The notes beneath the pieces are model-generated. The model made no database searches, was not told where the DNA came from, and was given only the letters and a program-made list of their open reading frames with translations. Positions 44,288 through 53,237 of a DNA stretch of 64,000 nucleotides are shown here, in pieces (the stretch's first letter is position 1; the number at the start of each line of letters is the position of its first letter). Position numbers and translations under genes: made by a program. Source of the DNA: Nocardioides albertanoniae (GTDB lineage Bacteria > Actinomycetota > Actinomycetes > Propionibacteriales > Nocardioidaceae); assembly GCF_006716315.1 (NCBI RefSeq), contig NZ_VFOV01000001.1:726501-790500 (forward strand). Reading direction: 5' to 3'.

Positions 44288-46576
44288 GTGTCCGAGACTT
44301 CGTCGCCCGCCGCCGCGTCCGATCTTCCGCTCCTCGACACCGTGCACCACGCTGCCGGTGACCCCGACCGCGAGCTGCCCTGGGCCGAGCTCGGCCTGAA
44401 GGAGGACGAGTACGCCGAGATCAAGAGCATCCTCGGCCGCCGGCCGACCGGTGCCGAGCTCGCGATGTATTCGGTGATGTGGTCCGAGCACTGCTCCTAC
44501 AAGTCCTCCAAGGTGCACCTGAAGCAGTTCGGCGAGATCCCGCAGGAGACGCCGGCCGGCAAGATGCTCGCCGGCATCGGTGAGAACGCCGGCGTGCTCG
44601 ACGTCGGGCAGGGCTACGCGGTCACCTTCAAGGTCGAGTCGCACAACCACCCGAGCTATGTCGAGCCCCACCAGGGCGCCGCGACCGGCGTCGGCGGCAT
44701 CGTCCGCGACATCCTCGCGATGGGCGCGCGCCCGGTCGCTGTGATGGACCCGCTCCGCTTCGGCCCGCTCAGCGAGCCCGACACGCACCGCGTGCTGCCC
44801 GGGATCGTCTCCGGCGTCGGCCACTACGGCAACTGCCTCGGCCTGCCCAACATCGGTGGCGAGGCCGTCTTCGACGCCTCCTACCTCGGCAACCCGCTGG
44901 TCAACGCGCTCTGCGTCGGCGTGCTGCGCCACGAAGACCTGCACCTCGCCAAGGCGAGCGGCGCGGGCAACCTGGTGATCATGTACGGCGCGCGCACTGG
45001 TGGCGACGGCATCGGCGGCGCCTCGATCCTGGCCTCCGTGGAGTTCGACGAGGACGGTCCGGCCAAGCGCCCCAGCGTGCAGGTGGGCGACCCGTTCATG
45101 GAGAAGCTGCTCATCGAGTGCACCCTCGAGCTCTTCTCCTCGGGCATCGTGCGCGGCATCCAGGACTTCGGCGCGGCCGGCATCTCGTGCGCCACCTCCG
45201 AGCTGGCCGCCGCCGGTGACGGCGGCATGCACGTGCACCTCGAGCGGGTGCCGCTGCGCGACTCGACGCTCGCTCCGGAGGAGATTCTGATGAGCGAGTC
45301 GCAGGAGCGGATGATGGCCGTCATCGCGCCCGAGGACGAGGCGACCTTCATGGCCATCTGCGAGAAGTGGGACGTCGAGGCGGCCACCATCGGCACCGTG
45401 ACCGGCGAGGGCCGGCTGCGTGTCGACTGGCACGGCGAGACCATCGTCGACGTCGACCCGACCACCGTCGCCCACGACGGCCCGGTCTACCAGCGCCCGT
45501 TCGCCCGCCCGTCGTGGCAGGACGCGCTCCAGGCCGACGTCGCCGAGAAGCTTGCCCGCCCGGTGTCCGCCGACGAGCTCCGCTCGACGATTCTGACGCT
45601 GGTCGCCTCGGAGAACCTCTGCGACAAGTCGTGGATCACCGAGCAGTACGACCGCTACGTGCGCGGCAACACGGTGCTCTCCCAGCCCGCCGACGGCGGC
45701 ATGATCCGCGTCGACGAGTCGACCAACCTCGGTGTCGCGCTGGCCACCGACGCCAACGGCCGGTTCGCCAAGCTGGACCCGTACGCCGGTGCCCAGCTCG
45801 CGCTCTCGGAGTCCTACCGCAACGTGGCCTCGGTCGGCGCCAAGCCGCTGGCCATCTCCGACTGCCTCAACTTCGGTTCCCCGGAGGACCCCGACGTGAT
45901 GTGGCAGTTCGCCGAGGCCACCCGCGGCCTGAAGGACGCCTGCCTCGAGCTCGGCATCCCGGTCACCGGCGGCAACGTCTCCCTCTACAACCAGACCGGC
46001 GAGGTGGCGATCCACCCGACCCCGGTGGTCGCGACGCTGGGTGTGATCGACGATGTCACCACGCGTACGCCCTCGGAGTTCCAGGCCGCCGACGAGGTCG
46101 TCGTGCTGCTCGGTGAGACCCAGGAGGAGCTCTCCGGCTCGGAGTGGGCCCACGTCGCCCACGGTCACCTCGGCGGCCTGCCGCCCGCGGTGAACCTGGC
46201 GGCGGAGAAGGCCCTGGCCGAGCTGCTCGGCGAGGCGCGCTTCATCACCTCCGCCCACGACCTCTCCGACGGCGGCCTGATGCAGGCGCTGGCCGAGCCG
46301 GCGATGTCGTCGGGCATCGGCGTCTCCGTCACGCTCGCCGGCGACCCGTTCGTCGCGCTCTTCTCCGAGTCGGTCGCCCGTGCGATCGTCACCGTCAAGG
46401 CCGACGACGTGGAGCGGCTCACCGCGCTGGCCGAGCGCCACGGCGTCGCGGCGACGAAGCTCGGTGTGACCGGCGGCGCCTCCTACGCGATCGCCTACGA
46501 CGGCGACACCGTCGAGATCCCGCTCGAGGAGCTCACCGGGGTCTGGCGCTCGACGCTGCGCGACGCCCTCGGCTGA
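44288..46576 (+). CDS. purL: FGAM synthase large subunit (short PurL)
   Basis: 762 residues, the small PurL form that needs separate PurS and PurQ, matching their presence here. It makes FGAM from FGAR, ATP and ammonia. [45 protein letters not shown] and GNVSLYNQT are family hallmarks, and both pseudo-symmetric ATP-binding halves are complete. GTG start with leaderless-type -10. The last 82 bases overlap the convergent DUF2306 gene. Confidence 0.97.
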   Translation: MSETSSPAAASDLPLLDTVHHAAGDPDRELPWAELGLKEDEYAEIKSILGRRPTGAELAMYSVMWSEHCSYKSSKVHLKQFGEIPQETPAGKMLAGIGENAGVLDVGQGYAVTFKVESHNHPSYVEPHQGAATGVGGIVRDILAMGARPVAVMDPLRFGPLSEPDTHRVLPGIVSGVGHYGNCLGLPNIGGEAVFDASYLGNPLVNALCVGVLRHEDLHLAKASGAGNLVIMYGARTGGDGIGGASILASVEFDEDGPAKRPSVQVGDPFMEKLLIECTLELFSSGIVRGIQDFGAAGISCATSELAAAGDGGMHVHLERVPLRDSTLAPEEILMSESQERMMAVIAPEDEATFMAICEKWDVEAATIGTVTGEGRLRVDWHGETIVDVDPTTVAHDGPVYQRPFARPSWQDALQADVAEKLARPVSADELRSTILTLVASENLCDKSWITEQYDRYVRGNTVLSQPADGGMIRVDESTNLGVALATDANGRFAKLDPYAGAQLALSESYRNVASVGAKPLAISDCLNFGSPEDPDVMWQFAEATRGLKDACLELGIPVTGGNVSLYNQTGEVAIHPTPVVATLGVIDDVTTRTPSEFQAADEVVVLLGETQEELSGSEWAHVAHGHLGGLPPAVNLAAEKALAELLGEARFITSAHDLSDGGLMQALAEPAMSSGIGVSVTLAGDPFVALFSESVARAIVTVKADDVERLTALAERHGVAATKLGVTGGASYAIAYDGDTVEIPLEELTGVWRSTLRDALG

Positions 46577-47250
46577 CCGGCGCGGGCCGCGCGCCGGCGC
46601 GGCTTGCGGTGGATGATCCACTCGGCGATCAGCAGGTTCACGACCCAGCTGACCCAGGCTGACGCCGCGGCGGCGCTGGCGAGGGTGGGGTCCTCGGTGC
46701 CGATGTCGGCGCCGGTCATGGCCTCGGGCACGAAGATGATGAGCATGACCATGCCCCAGAAGCGGTTGGCGACGATGGAGAACGCCATCGCATAGCTGCG
46801 ATACATCCACTCGCGGTGGTCCTTGAAGCGGCGCTGCCGTGCGGCGCGGTAGCCCTGCACGGTGAACAGCAGGAACAGCACGCCCAGGAACGTGTTGCCG
46901 ACCTGCTGCGACGGCCCGGCCGCGGGGAACTGGCTGGTCACCAGGGCTGCCACGCCGGTGGGGATCGCCATGACCACGTAGGTGCGACCGGTCCAGCGGT
47001 GCACCGTGGGGTGGTTGTTGCGCAGCCACGGCCACAGCTGGAGCACGCCGCAGCAGAGCATCACCGAGCCGAAGAAGATGTGTGTGACCAGCGCCGGGTA
47101 GAAGGCCGGCCCGCGGTCGGGGTCGCTGAGCGCCTGCGACGGGTCGAGGCCCACATATCTCGGCAGTGCCGTCGCCAGGAAGATCACCGTCGCCGCGGCC
47201 AGCGGGAAGACCCACCACTGCCTCGCCAGAGGTCTTGTCGTCGTGCTCAT
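46495..47250 (-). CDS. DUF2306 membrane protein
   Basis: 251 residues, seven or so helices. DUF2306 features include [34 protein letters not shown] with conserved His, and [13 protein letters not shown]. Similar proteins share a cytochrome-b561-like arrangement of histidines, but no cofactor is proven. The last 35 or so residues are low-complexity Arg/Ser and come from DNA antisense to purL, so the real stop may be fixed only loosely by selection. Confidence 0.8.
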   Translation of the reverse strand: MSTTTRPLARQWWVFPLAAATVIFLATALPRYVGLDPSQALSDPDRGPAFYPALVTHIFFGSVMLCCGVLQLWPWLRNNHPTVHRWTGRTYVVMAIPTGVAALVTSQFPAAGPSQQVGNTFLGVLFLLFTVQGYRAARQRRFKDHREWMYRSYAMAFSIVANRFWGMVMLIIFVPEAMTGADIGTEDPTLASAAAASAWVSWVVNLLIAEWIIHRKPRRRAARAGQPRASRSVERQTPVSSSSGISTVSPS

Positions 47251-47341
47251 GAGCCGTCCGATCTAATAGCGTATGATGTTAACTGTTTATAGAATACGCA
47301 GATAGAGGAGGCGGTCAACCCGTTTCCGGACGGGGCAGGGC

Positions 47342-48073
47342 ATGATGGACGTGATGAGCTCTGATCTGATCCCTCGCCTGTGGGGCAAGCTTCCGGCCGG
47401 CCGGCGTGGCCCGAAGCCGGCGCTGAACGTCGCCCAGATCGTCGAGGCTGCCTATGTCATCGCAGACGAGCAGGGTCTCGCGGCCGTGTCGATGGCGCGG
47501 GTCGCCGACGCCGTCGGCTGCTCGCCGATGGCGCTCTACCGCCACGTGACGAACAAGGAAGAGCTGCTCGTGCACCTCGGCGACCGGCTCAGCGCCGATC
47601 TGGTCGAGCCGCCTCGCGACCTGGGCTGGCGCGAGGGCCTGGCGGCGTGGATGCGCGCTCAGGTCGACATGGCGGTGAGCCGGCCCTGGTTCCTCGATCT
47701 CCCGCTCGCCTCCACGCTGCCCGGGCCCCACCGCCTCGCCTGGGTCGACCTGGGTTTCCACTACCTGCGCGAGGTGAGCCTGCCTCCCGAGGAGAAGCTG
47801 GCGATCTTGGGCATCGTCGCGCAGTACGCCCTGGGCGAGGCCAGGATCGAGATCGAGGCCGCGCGGTCGACGGAGAATCCCTATGCCTCCTTCGAGCAGA
47901 TGCTCGTGACGTACGCCGATCCGGAGCGCTTCCCGAACCTGATGTCGTCGATGGCCAGCTGGCGCCCGGCGGGACCAGGCGAGGAGTCGGAGTCAGGCGA
48001 CCCGTCGGCGTTCGGGCAGAGCCTGTTGATGGCGGGCATCGAGGCCCACATCGAGCGCAGCTCTCCCCGCTGA
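47342..48073 (+). CDS. TetR-family regulator
   Basis: 243 residues from ATG 47342; ATG 47354 would also work and the ribosome binding site is weak. The HTH is clear (VSMARVADAVGCSPMALYRHVTNKEELL). The C-domain (MAVSRPWFLDLPL, LTYADPERFP-like) is of the type found near exporters. It is divergent from the DUF2306 gene, with AT-rich DNA and GCGTAT/ATACGC half-sites (47269-47299) between. The convergent MFS gene is downstream. Confidence 0.85.
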   Translation: MMDVMSSDLIPRLWGKLPAGRRGPKPALNVAQIVEAAYVIADEQGLAAVSMARVADAVGCSPMALYRHVTNKEELLVHLGDRLSADLVEPPRDLGWREGLAAWMRAQVDMAVSRPWFLDLPLASTLPGPHRLAWVDLGFHYLREVSLPPEEKLAILGIVAQYALGEARIEIEAARSTENPYASFEQMLVTYADPERFPNLMSSMASWRPAGPGEESESGDPSAFGQSLLMAGIEAHIERSSPR

Positions 48074-48078
48074 CCCGC

Positions 48079-48171
48079 CGAGTCGGCTCGTCAAGACGCG
48101 CCGACTCGACGTTAATTTTTGTCAGGATGCGCCGACTCGACCTGATCTCTGGTCGGGACGGGCCGACTCGA
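48079..48171. repeat. Terminator plus three 31-bp-period repeats
   Basis: CGAGTCGGC (48079-48087) and GCCGACTCG (48100-48108) form a 9-bp stem followed by a T-rich tract, a good intrinsic terminator for the TetR gene. The 20-base segment ending GCCGACTCGA recurs at 48090, 48121 and 48152, exactly 31 bp apart, with variable bases between. The last two copies encode the C-terminus of the convergent MFS protein. Confidence 0.75.
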
Positions 48172-49618
48172 TGGTGGCTCGGGCCGATGGGGTGCGCCGG
48201 AAGACGATGAGCGCGATGAGCGCGGAGATCGCCATCATGGTGACCGGGAGCCAGAAGGCGGCCTGCATGGCCTCGGCGGCCAGGGGCGCGACCTCGGCGC
48301 GCGCGGCCGGTGTCACCGAGCTGAGCGCACCGATGCCGTCACCGGCCAGGCCGGGAAGGCGCGTGGAGAGCGCGGCGGCGAGGAGCACCGAGACGCCGGC
48401 CGTGCACAGTGCGGTGGCGAGCTGGTTGAGCACGTTGATCATCGTCGAGCCGGCCGGGATGGCGCTGTCCTCGAGGTAGCGCGTGGCGATCGTCATCGTC
48501 GGCAGCATCACGAACCCGGCGCCCGCGGTCGCGATCGCGTGGGTCGTGGCGAGCGCGAGCATCGAGGCGTCGGCGCTGAGCTGGAGCGCGAGGGCGCCGA
48601 ACGCCAGGGTGGAGACCACGATGCCCGAGCCGACCACCGGCAGCGGCGGGAAGCGGTCGATGAGGCGCCCGGAGATCTGGATCATGATGCCGGCCGCGAT
48701 GCCGGCCGGAGCCATCAGCAGCCCGGCCGTGGTGGCCGACTCGCCGCGTACGACCTGCCAGTAGAGGGGCACCAGGATCATCGAGCCGAAGTAGCCGCCC
48801 GCGAAGCAGACCAGCAGCGCGGCGCTGCCGCCGGTCAGGCGGCGACGCAGCAGCCGGATGTCGAGGAGCGGTGCCGGCGCGCGGAGTGCGTGCCGCACGA
48901 ACAGCGCCACCAGGACGACGCCGGCGACGATCGGGATGAGCACGTCGGGGGCGAGCAGCGTGTCTTCGGCGAACGACGTGCCCAGCACGAGCAGGGCCAT
49001 CGCGGGCGGCAGCAGGAGCAGGCCACGACGGTCGAGGCGGGTGCTGGCGCCGTCGGTCAGGCGGGGGAGGTTGCGCAGCCCGAGGAGCAGGCCGCCGATG
49101 CCCAGCGGCAGGTTGATCAGGAACATCCACCGCCACGACATGGTGTCGAGCAGCCAACCGCCGAGCATCGGCCCGAAGACTGGGCCGATCAGCACCGGCA
49201 GGCCCATCAGGGCCATCAGCCGGCCGCGCTGCTCGGGCGGCGCCGACCGCAGCGTCAGCGTCATCGCGGCCGGCATCACGAAGCCGCCGCCCAGCCCCTG
49301 CAGCACTCGGAACGCGATCAGCGACTCGACGTTCCACGACGCCGCGACCAGGCCGGAGCCGATCGTGAAGACGCCGATCGCGGTCAGGAAGACCTGGCGG
49401 GCGCCGAAGCGGCTGATCGCCCAGGCTGCGGCCGGGATGACCGTCGCCAGCGCGAGCGTGTAGCCGGTGGCCACCCACTGGATCACCGGAAGCGAAGCGC
49501 CCGTCTCCTGGGAGAGACGGGCGATCGCTACCGCGACGATCGTGATGTCGATGGGGATCATCACCGTGCCGGTGATGACGGTGAGCACGATCGTGGTCGG
49601 GCTGGGGTGGCGGGTCAT
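48122..49618 (-). CDS. MFS drug exporter, DHA2 type
   Basis: 498 residues, about 14 helices. IPIDITIVAVAIARLS and GFVMPAAMTLTLR fit the EmrB-like group. The usual acidic motif A loop is degenerate (ISRFGARQVFLTA lacks the G-x-L-x-D-R core), which may alter coupling. The last 15 residues come from the repeat at its 3' end. The promoter has MerR-type geometry. It is next to an ABC exporter transcribed on the same strand. Confidence 0.83.
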   Translation of the reverse strand: MTRHPSPTTIVLTVITGTVMIPIDITIVAVAIARLSQETGASLPVIQWVATGYTLALATVIPAAAWAISRFGARQVFLTAIGVFTIGSGLVAASWNVESLIAFRVLQGLGGGFVMPAAMTLTLRSAPPEQRGRLMALMGLPVLIGPVFGPMLGGWLLDTMSWRWMFLINLPLGIGGLLLGLRNLPRLTDGASTRLDRRGLLLLPPAMALLVLGTSFAEDTLLAPDVLIPIVAGVVLVALFVRHALRAPAPLLDIRLLRRRLTGGSAALLVCFAGGYFGSMILVPLYWQVVRGESATTAGLLMAPAGIAAGIMIQISGRLIDRFPPLPVVGSGIVVSTLAFGALALQLSADASMLALATTHAIATAGAGFVMLPTMTIATRYLEDSAIPAGSTMINVLNQLATALCTAGVSVLLAAALSTRLPGLAGDGIGALSSVTPAARAEVAPLAAEAMQAAFWLPVTMMAISALIALIVFRRTPSARATIESARPDQRSGRVGAS

Positions 49619-49624
49619 GAGTCC

Positions 49625-49655
49625 AGTGTGAAAGCTGAAGTCAACTTCAGGTCAA
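49625..49655 (-). promoter_or_regulatory. MerR-type promoter of the MFS gene
   Basis: On the - strand, TTGACC (49655-49650), a 19-base spacer containing the perfect dyad CTGAAG-TTGA-CTTCAG, then CACACT (49630-49625), then six bases and the ATG at 49618. A 19-bp spacer with a central dyad is the hallmark of MerR/SoxR-controlled promoters. Confidence 0.6.
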
Positions 49656-49662
49656 GTGGGTT

Positions 49663-50469
49663 TCAGCTCGCCCGGTCCATGGTCCGTACGCCGACGAGCA
49701 CCCCGATCGCCGCGACGACCGCTCCCGCGACGAAGCCGCCGGCGACGACATCGGCCGGAAACTCACCGGCGAAGAGCGCACGCTCGGCCTCGACGACGTA
49801 CGTCATCGGGTTGATGTCGCTGAGGAACCGCAGCCATCCGGGGGCGCCGTCGAGGGGGAGGAGCACGCCGGAGAGGAGCAGCAGCGGGAAGATCAGCATC
49901 TGCTGCACCGTCCAGAAGACCCAGTCCTGCTCCTTCGCGGCGGTGGCCAGGGCGAAGCTGAGCGCGCCCATCCCGATCGCGAACAACGAGACGATGACGG
50001 CGCCGACCAGGACCCCGGCGAGGTGGAGATCGAAGCTGAACGGGGTGACCACGACGAGGATCGCGACCGTCTGGAACAGCACCGGCACGACCTCCTTCAG
50101 GGCCCGCCCGACCAGCAGCGACGGCCGGGAGAGAGGCGAGACCAGCAGCCGCTCGTGGGAGCCGGAGCGGATCTCCGCGGTCAGGTCGGCGCCGGTCATG
50201 GAGGCGCCCATCAGCGCCGTCATGACGACGATGCCCGGCACGAACCACTGCAGCGCGCTGCCGCTCTCGACCGCGGGCAGGAGCGGCGCGAACAGGCCCA
50301 GGAAGACCAGCGGCTGCACCATCGCGAAGAGCATCGAGGCCGGCTGGCGCAGCTTCGGGGTGAGCTCGCGGACCAGCACGGTCCAGGTGTCGACGAGGAA
50401 CCCGGTCGGCCTGCTCGCGAGGCGGGCGGTGCGCTGGATCTCCGCGCTCGGGACGGTGATGGTGCTCAT
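49663..50469 (-). CDS. ABC-2 type exporter permease (DrrB-like)
   Basis: 268 residues from the ATG at 50469, with AAGGAG upstream; the frame stays open far upstream, antisense-like, and is not used. Six helices. MFAMVQPLVFLGLFAPLL, GSHERLLVSPLSRPSLLVGR and FPLLLLSGVLLPLD match DrrB-type permeases of drug/antibiotic exporters. Its start overlaps the ATPase stop by four bases, so the two form one complex. Confidence 0.88.
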   Translation of the reverse strand: MSTITVPSAEIQRTARLASRPTGFLVDTWTVLVRELTPKLRQPASMLFAMVQPLVFLGLFAPLLPAVESGSALQWFVPGIVVMTALMGASMTGADLTAEIRSGSHERLLVSPLSRPSLLVGRALKEVVPVLFQTVAILVVVTPFSFDLHLAGVLVGAVIVSLFAIGMGALSFALATAAKEQDWVFWTVQQMLIFPLLLLSGVLLPLDGAPGWLRFLSDINPMTYVVEAERALFAGEFPADVVAGGFVAGAVVAAIGVLVGVRTMDRAS

Positions 50470-51491
50470 GCTGCTGCTCCTTCGGTGTGGGTGGTGGAAC
50501 CGGCCGACTCCGCCGACTGCGCCGACTCGCGCAGGCTGCGGCCGGTGAGGTCGAGGAAGACGTCGTCGAGGGTGGGTGCGTGCACCTCCATGCGGATCGC
50601 GGGGGTGCCCTGGGTGGCCAGGTCGATGGCCAGCCCCGGCGCCTTCTCGGTGCCGCGCGGCGTACGGATGGTGACCTGGGTGCCGTGCCGCTCGATGAGC
50701 GTGGGGCCGGCCGATCCCGTCTCGGCGCGGGCGGCGGCGGACGCAGCCTCGGACTCGGTGGCGAAGCCGAGGACCACCAGGTCGCCGAGACGGTCCTTGA
50801 GCCGCGACGCGGTGTCGTCGGCGATCACGACCCCGTGGTCGACGACGATCACTCGTCCGGCGAGGGCGTCGGCCTCCTCGAGGTAGTGGGTGGTGAGCAC
50901 GATCGTGGTGCCGTCGTCGTGGAGGCGGCGGATCTGCTCCTGCAGGTTGGCGCGGTTCTGCGGGTCGAGGCCGGTCGAGGGCTCGTCGAGGAAGAGCACC
51001 TCGGGGTGGTTGAGCAGCCCGATCGCGATGTCGAGCCGGCGCCGCTGGCCGCCGCTGAGCGTCTGCACCGGACGGTCGGCATGGTCGTGCAGGTCGAAGG
51101 CGATGAGCAGCTCGTCGATGCGCGGCTTCGCGGCGGCACGCGGGATGCCGTGCGCCCGGGCCTGCGACATCAGCTCGTCGCGGCCGCGCTGGACGAACGC
51201 GGCGGCGTTGCCCTGCCCCACGTATCCGATCGAGCGCCTCACGGCTGCTCGGGAGCGAAGGACGTCGTGGCCGGCGACCTCGGCGGTGCCGGAGGTCGGT
51301 GGGATGAGAGTGGTCAGCATCCGCAGTGTGGTCGACTTGCCGGCTCCGTTGGGGCCGAGGAACGCGACGAGCTCGCCTTCCTGGATCTCGAGGTCGAGCC
51401 CGCGTACGGCCTCGACGGTCTTCTTGCCCCGGGTGAAGCTCCTGGTCAGGCCTTCGGTGCGGATCACCGGTCGGTTGGTGTAGTGCGTCAT
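50466..51491 (-). CDS. ABC exporter ATPase (DrrA-like)
   Basis: 341 residues from the ATG at 51491; upstream in-frame ATGs would overlap the divergent regulator's promoter. Walker A GPNGAGKST, Q-loop region, signature LSGGQRRRL, Walker B EVLFLDEPSTGLDP and the switch His (LTTHYLEEAD) are all intact, and the C-terminal extension is as in DrrA. It energises export by the overlapping permease. Likely control is by the divergent WYL protein. Confidence 0.9.
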   Translation of the reverse strand: MTHYTNRPVIRTEGLTRSFTRGKKTVEAVRGLDLEIQEGELVAFLGPNGAGKSTTLRMLTTLIPPTSGTAEVAGHDVLRSRAAVRRSIGYVGQGNAAAFVQRGRDELMSQARAHGIPRAAAKPRIDELLIAFDLHDHADRPVQTLSGGQRRRLDIAIGLLNHPEVLFLDEPSTGLDPQNRANLQEQIRRLHDDGTTIVLTTHYLEEADALAGRVIVVDHGVVIADDTASRLKDRLGDLVVLGFATESEAASAAARAETGSAGPTLIERHGTQVTIRTPRGTEKAPGLAIDLATQGTPAIRMEVHAPTLDDVFLDLTGRSLRESAQSAESAGSTTHTEGAAA

Positions 51492-51539
51492 GCGACCAGC
51501 CTCTGAAGTAATCAGGCCAGGTTCTGTCCGCTTTCGAAA

Positions 51540-51637
51540 CAATTTTGCATAATTGAGGTTGATAAGCCGACCGATCGGGTAAGAGTGTGACTGCGCCGCG
51601 ACGGTCGGCTCGTGGAGGGGGCAAGCCGACCGTCGCG
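51540..51637. promoter_or_regulatory. Dyads between the ABC operon and the WYL regulator
   Basis: CAATT-TTGCAT-AATTG (51540-51555) sits in an AT-rich promoter region. A 13-bp perfect inverted repeat (51598-51610 with 51624-51636), with AGCCGACCG also at 51575, lies nearer the regulator. Either could be the regulator's binding site. Confidence 0.55.
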
Positions 51638-51694
51638 CCGGATCGGTCGACAGCCTCACCGGGATTCAGGCCATGGACTGACCGCAATCGTGTC

Positions 51695-51706
51695 TACGGT
51701 GGTCTC
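51695..51706 (+). promoter_or_regulatory. Leaderless-type -10
   Basis: TACGGT (51695-51700), six bases before the ATG at 51707. Confidence 0.55.
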
Positions 51707-52660
51707 ATGAGCACGAGTGCCCGGATGCTGCAGCTGCTGTCGCTGCTGCAGACCCATCGATTCTGGCCCGGCACCGAGCTGTCCAGCCGTCTCGAGGTCA
51801 GCGAACGTACGCTGCGCCGCGACATCGAGCGGCTGCGTGACCTCGGCTACGACGTCGATGCCAGCCGAGGCGTCGCCGGCGGATACCAGCTTCGCGCCGG
51901 CAACGCGCTGCCGCCGCTGCTGCTCGACGACGACGAGGCGGTCGCGATCGCCGTCGGGCTGCGTACGGCCGCGGCCGGGCTGGTCGCCGGGATGGGCGAC
52001 ACCTCCGCACAGGCGCTCGGGAAGGTGGTCGCGCTGATGCCGCCGCGGCTGCGCCGCCGGATGGACGCGGTCACCTCGCAGACCGACTCGCTGCCCTGGG
52101 GTGGCCGGGTGTCGCTGGACGCCGGGGTGCTCGGGGTCCTCGCCCAGGCCTGTCGCGACGACGAGGCGCTGACCTTCGTCTACCAGGCTCCCTCCGCCGA
52201 GCCGGCCCAGCGCCGGGTCGAGCCGCACCGGCTCGTGATGCTCGGCAGCCGGTGGTATCTGCTCGCCTACGACCGGGTGCGCCACGACTGGCGCTCGTTC
52301 CGTGTCGACCGGGTCAGCGCCCCGATGACCACCGGCCAGACCTTCCGCCCCCGCGAGATCCCCGGCGGAGACGCGGCTGCCTACGTGCAGGCCGGGATCC
52401 GTGCCCGGCCCGCGGCCCATGACGTCTCCGTCGTGCTGCAGGCCGAGCCCGACGTGGTCGCGCGCCGGGTGGGGCGCTGGGGCGACGTCGAGCCCGCCGA
52501 GGGCGGCTGCCGGCTGCGGATGCAGGTCGACGACCTGGGGTGGCCGGTGATGATCCTCGTCGGGATCGACGCCGACTTCACCGTCGAGCGGCCCGCGGAG
52601 CTCGCCGAGCTGGTCGCGAAGGCGGGGGAGAGGTTCGCCCGCTCGGGCGCCCGGTCGTGA
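51707..52660 (+). CDS. WYL-domain transcriptional regulator (YafY-like)
   Basis: 317 residues. The N-terminal HTH_11 domain includes FWPGTELSSRLEVSERTLRR and GVAGGYQL. The middle WYL domain has SRWYLLAYDRVRHDWRSFR; WYL domains bind single-stranded nucleic acid or other ligands. A WCX-like C-terminus follows. It is divergent from the DrrAB-like operon and is its probable regulator. Confidence 0.9.
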   Translation: MSTSARMLQLLSLLQTHRFWPGTELSSRLEVSERTLRRDIERLRDLGYDVDASRGVAGGYQLRAGNALPPLLLDDDEAVAIAVGLRTAAAGLVAGMGDTSAQALGKVVALMPPRLRRRMDAVTSQTDSLPWGGRVSLDAGVLGVLAQACRDDEALTFVYQAPSAEPAQRRVEPHRLVMLGSRWYLLAYDRVRHDWRSFRVDRVSAPMTTGQTFRPREIPGGDAAAYVQAGIRARPAAHDVSVVLQAEPDVVARRVGRWGDVEPAEGGCRLRMQVDDLGWPVMILVGIDADFTVERPAELAELVAKAGERFARSGARS

Positions 52661-52672
52661 GGGCGCCCGGCG

Positions 52673-53221
52673 TCACTGCTCCTCGCGCCGCCATTCCTCG
52701 CGCAGCAGGCCGTAGACGACCAGATCGCGGCGCTCGCCCGGATAGGCCTGGGCCCCGCGCATGGTGCCCTCGAGGGTGAAACCGAGGCGCTCGGCCACCG
52801 CACGGCTGCGCGTGTTCATCACCGAGGTGTCGATGATCGCGCGGGCGATGTCATGGTCCTTGAAGAGCGTGTCGAGCAGCGCCGAGACGGCCCGGGTGAC
52901 CAGGCCGCGGCCCTCATAGTCCTCGCCCAGCCAGTAGCCGATCGTCGCCGACTTCTCGTAGAGGTTGATGCGGGCGGTCGTCGCGCCGGCGACCTGACCG
53001 TCCTGGCGGATGACGCACGGGATCATCTCGCCCTTGACCCACTGGGTCAGCAGGTAGGTGCCGAGCGAGGCGACGCTGATCATGCTCTGGTCGGAGTGGG
53101 CCCACGGCTCCCACTCGCGCAGATGCTCGAGGTTGGCGTTGATGAGCTTGTGGACGCCGTAGTCGGTCGAGCGGTCACGCAGGACGATCTCCGCCCCGTC
53201 GCCGAGGTCGATGTTGAACAC
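52673..53221 (-). CDS. GNAT N-acetyltransferase (RimJ/RimL-like)
   Basis: 182 residues. The acetyl-CoA motif A is IGYWLGEDYEGRGLVTRAV with the GRG loop, followed by MNTRSRAVAERLGF, as in RimJ/RimL enzymes that acetylate N-termini of ribosomal or other proteins. The start is GTG at 53221 with TAGGAG upstream. It is third in an apparent operon, 16 bases after the beta-lactamase-fold gene. Confidence 0.86.
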   Translation of the reverse strand: MFNIDLGDGAEIVLRDRSTDYGVHKLINANLEHLREWEPWAHSDQSMISVASLGTYLLTQWVKGEMIPCVIRQDGQVAGATTARINLYEKSATIGYWLGEDYEGRGLVTRAVSALLDTLFKDHDIARAIIDTSVMNTRSRAVAERLGFTLEGTMRGAQAYPGERRDLVVYGLLREEWRREEQ

Positions 53222-53237
53222 AGGTCTCCTACGCCGG

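Noticed and set aside
43907..47218. Very long open frame antisense to purL
   Set aside because: Same reason; purL is unambiguous and the antisense product is low complexity.
48090..48171. 31-bp-period repeats as a CRISPR array
   Set aside because: Only three copies, 11-base variable parts, no cas genes, and the units overlap a coding sequence.
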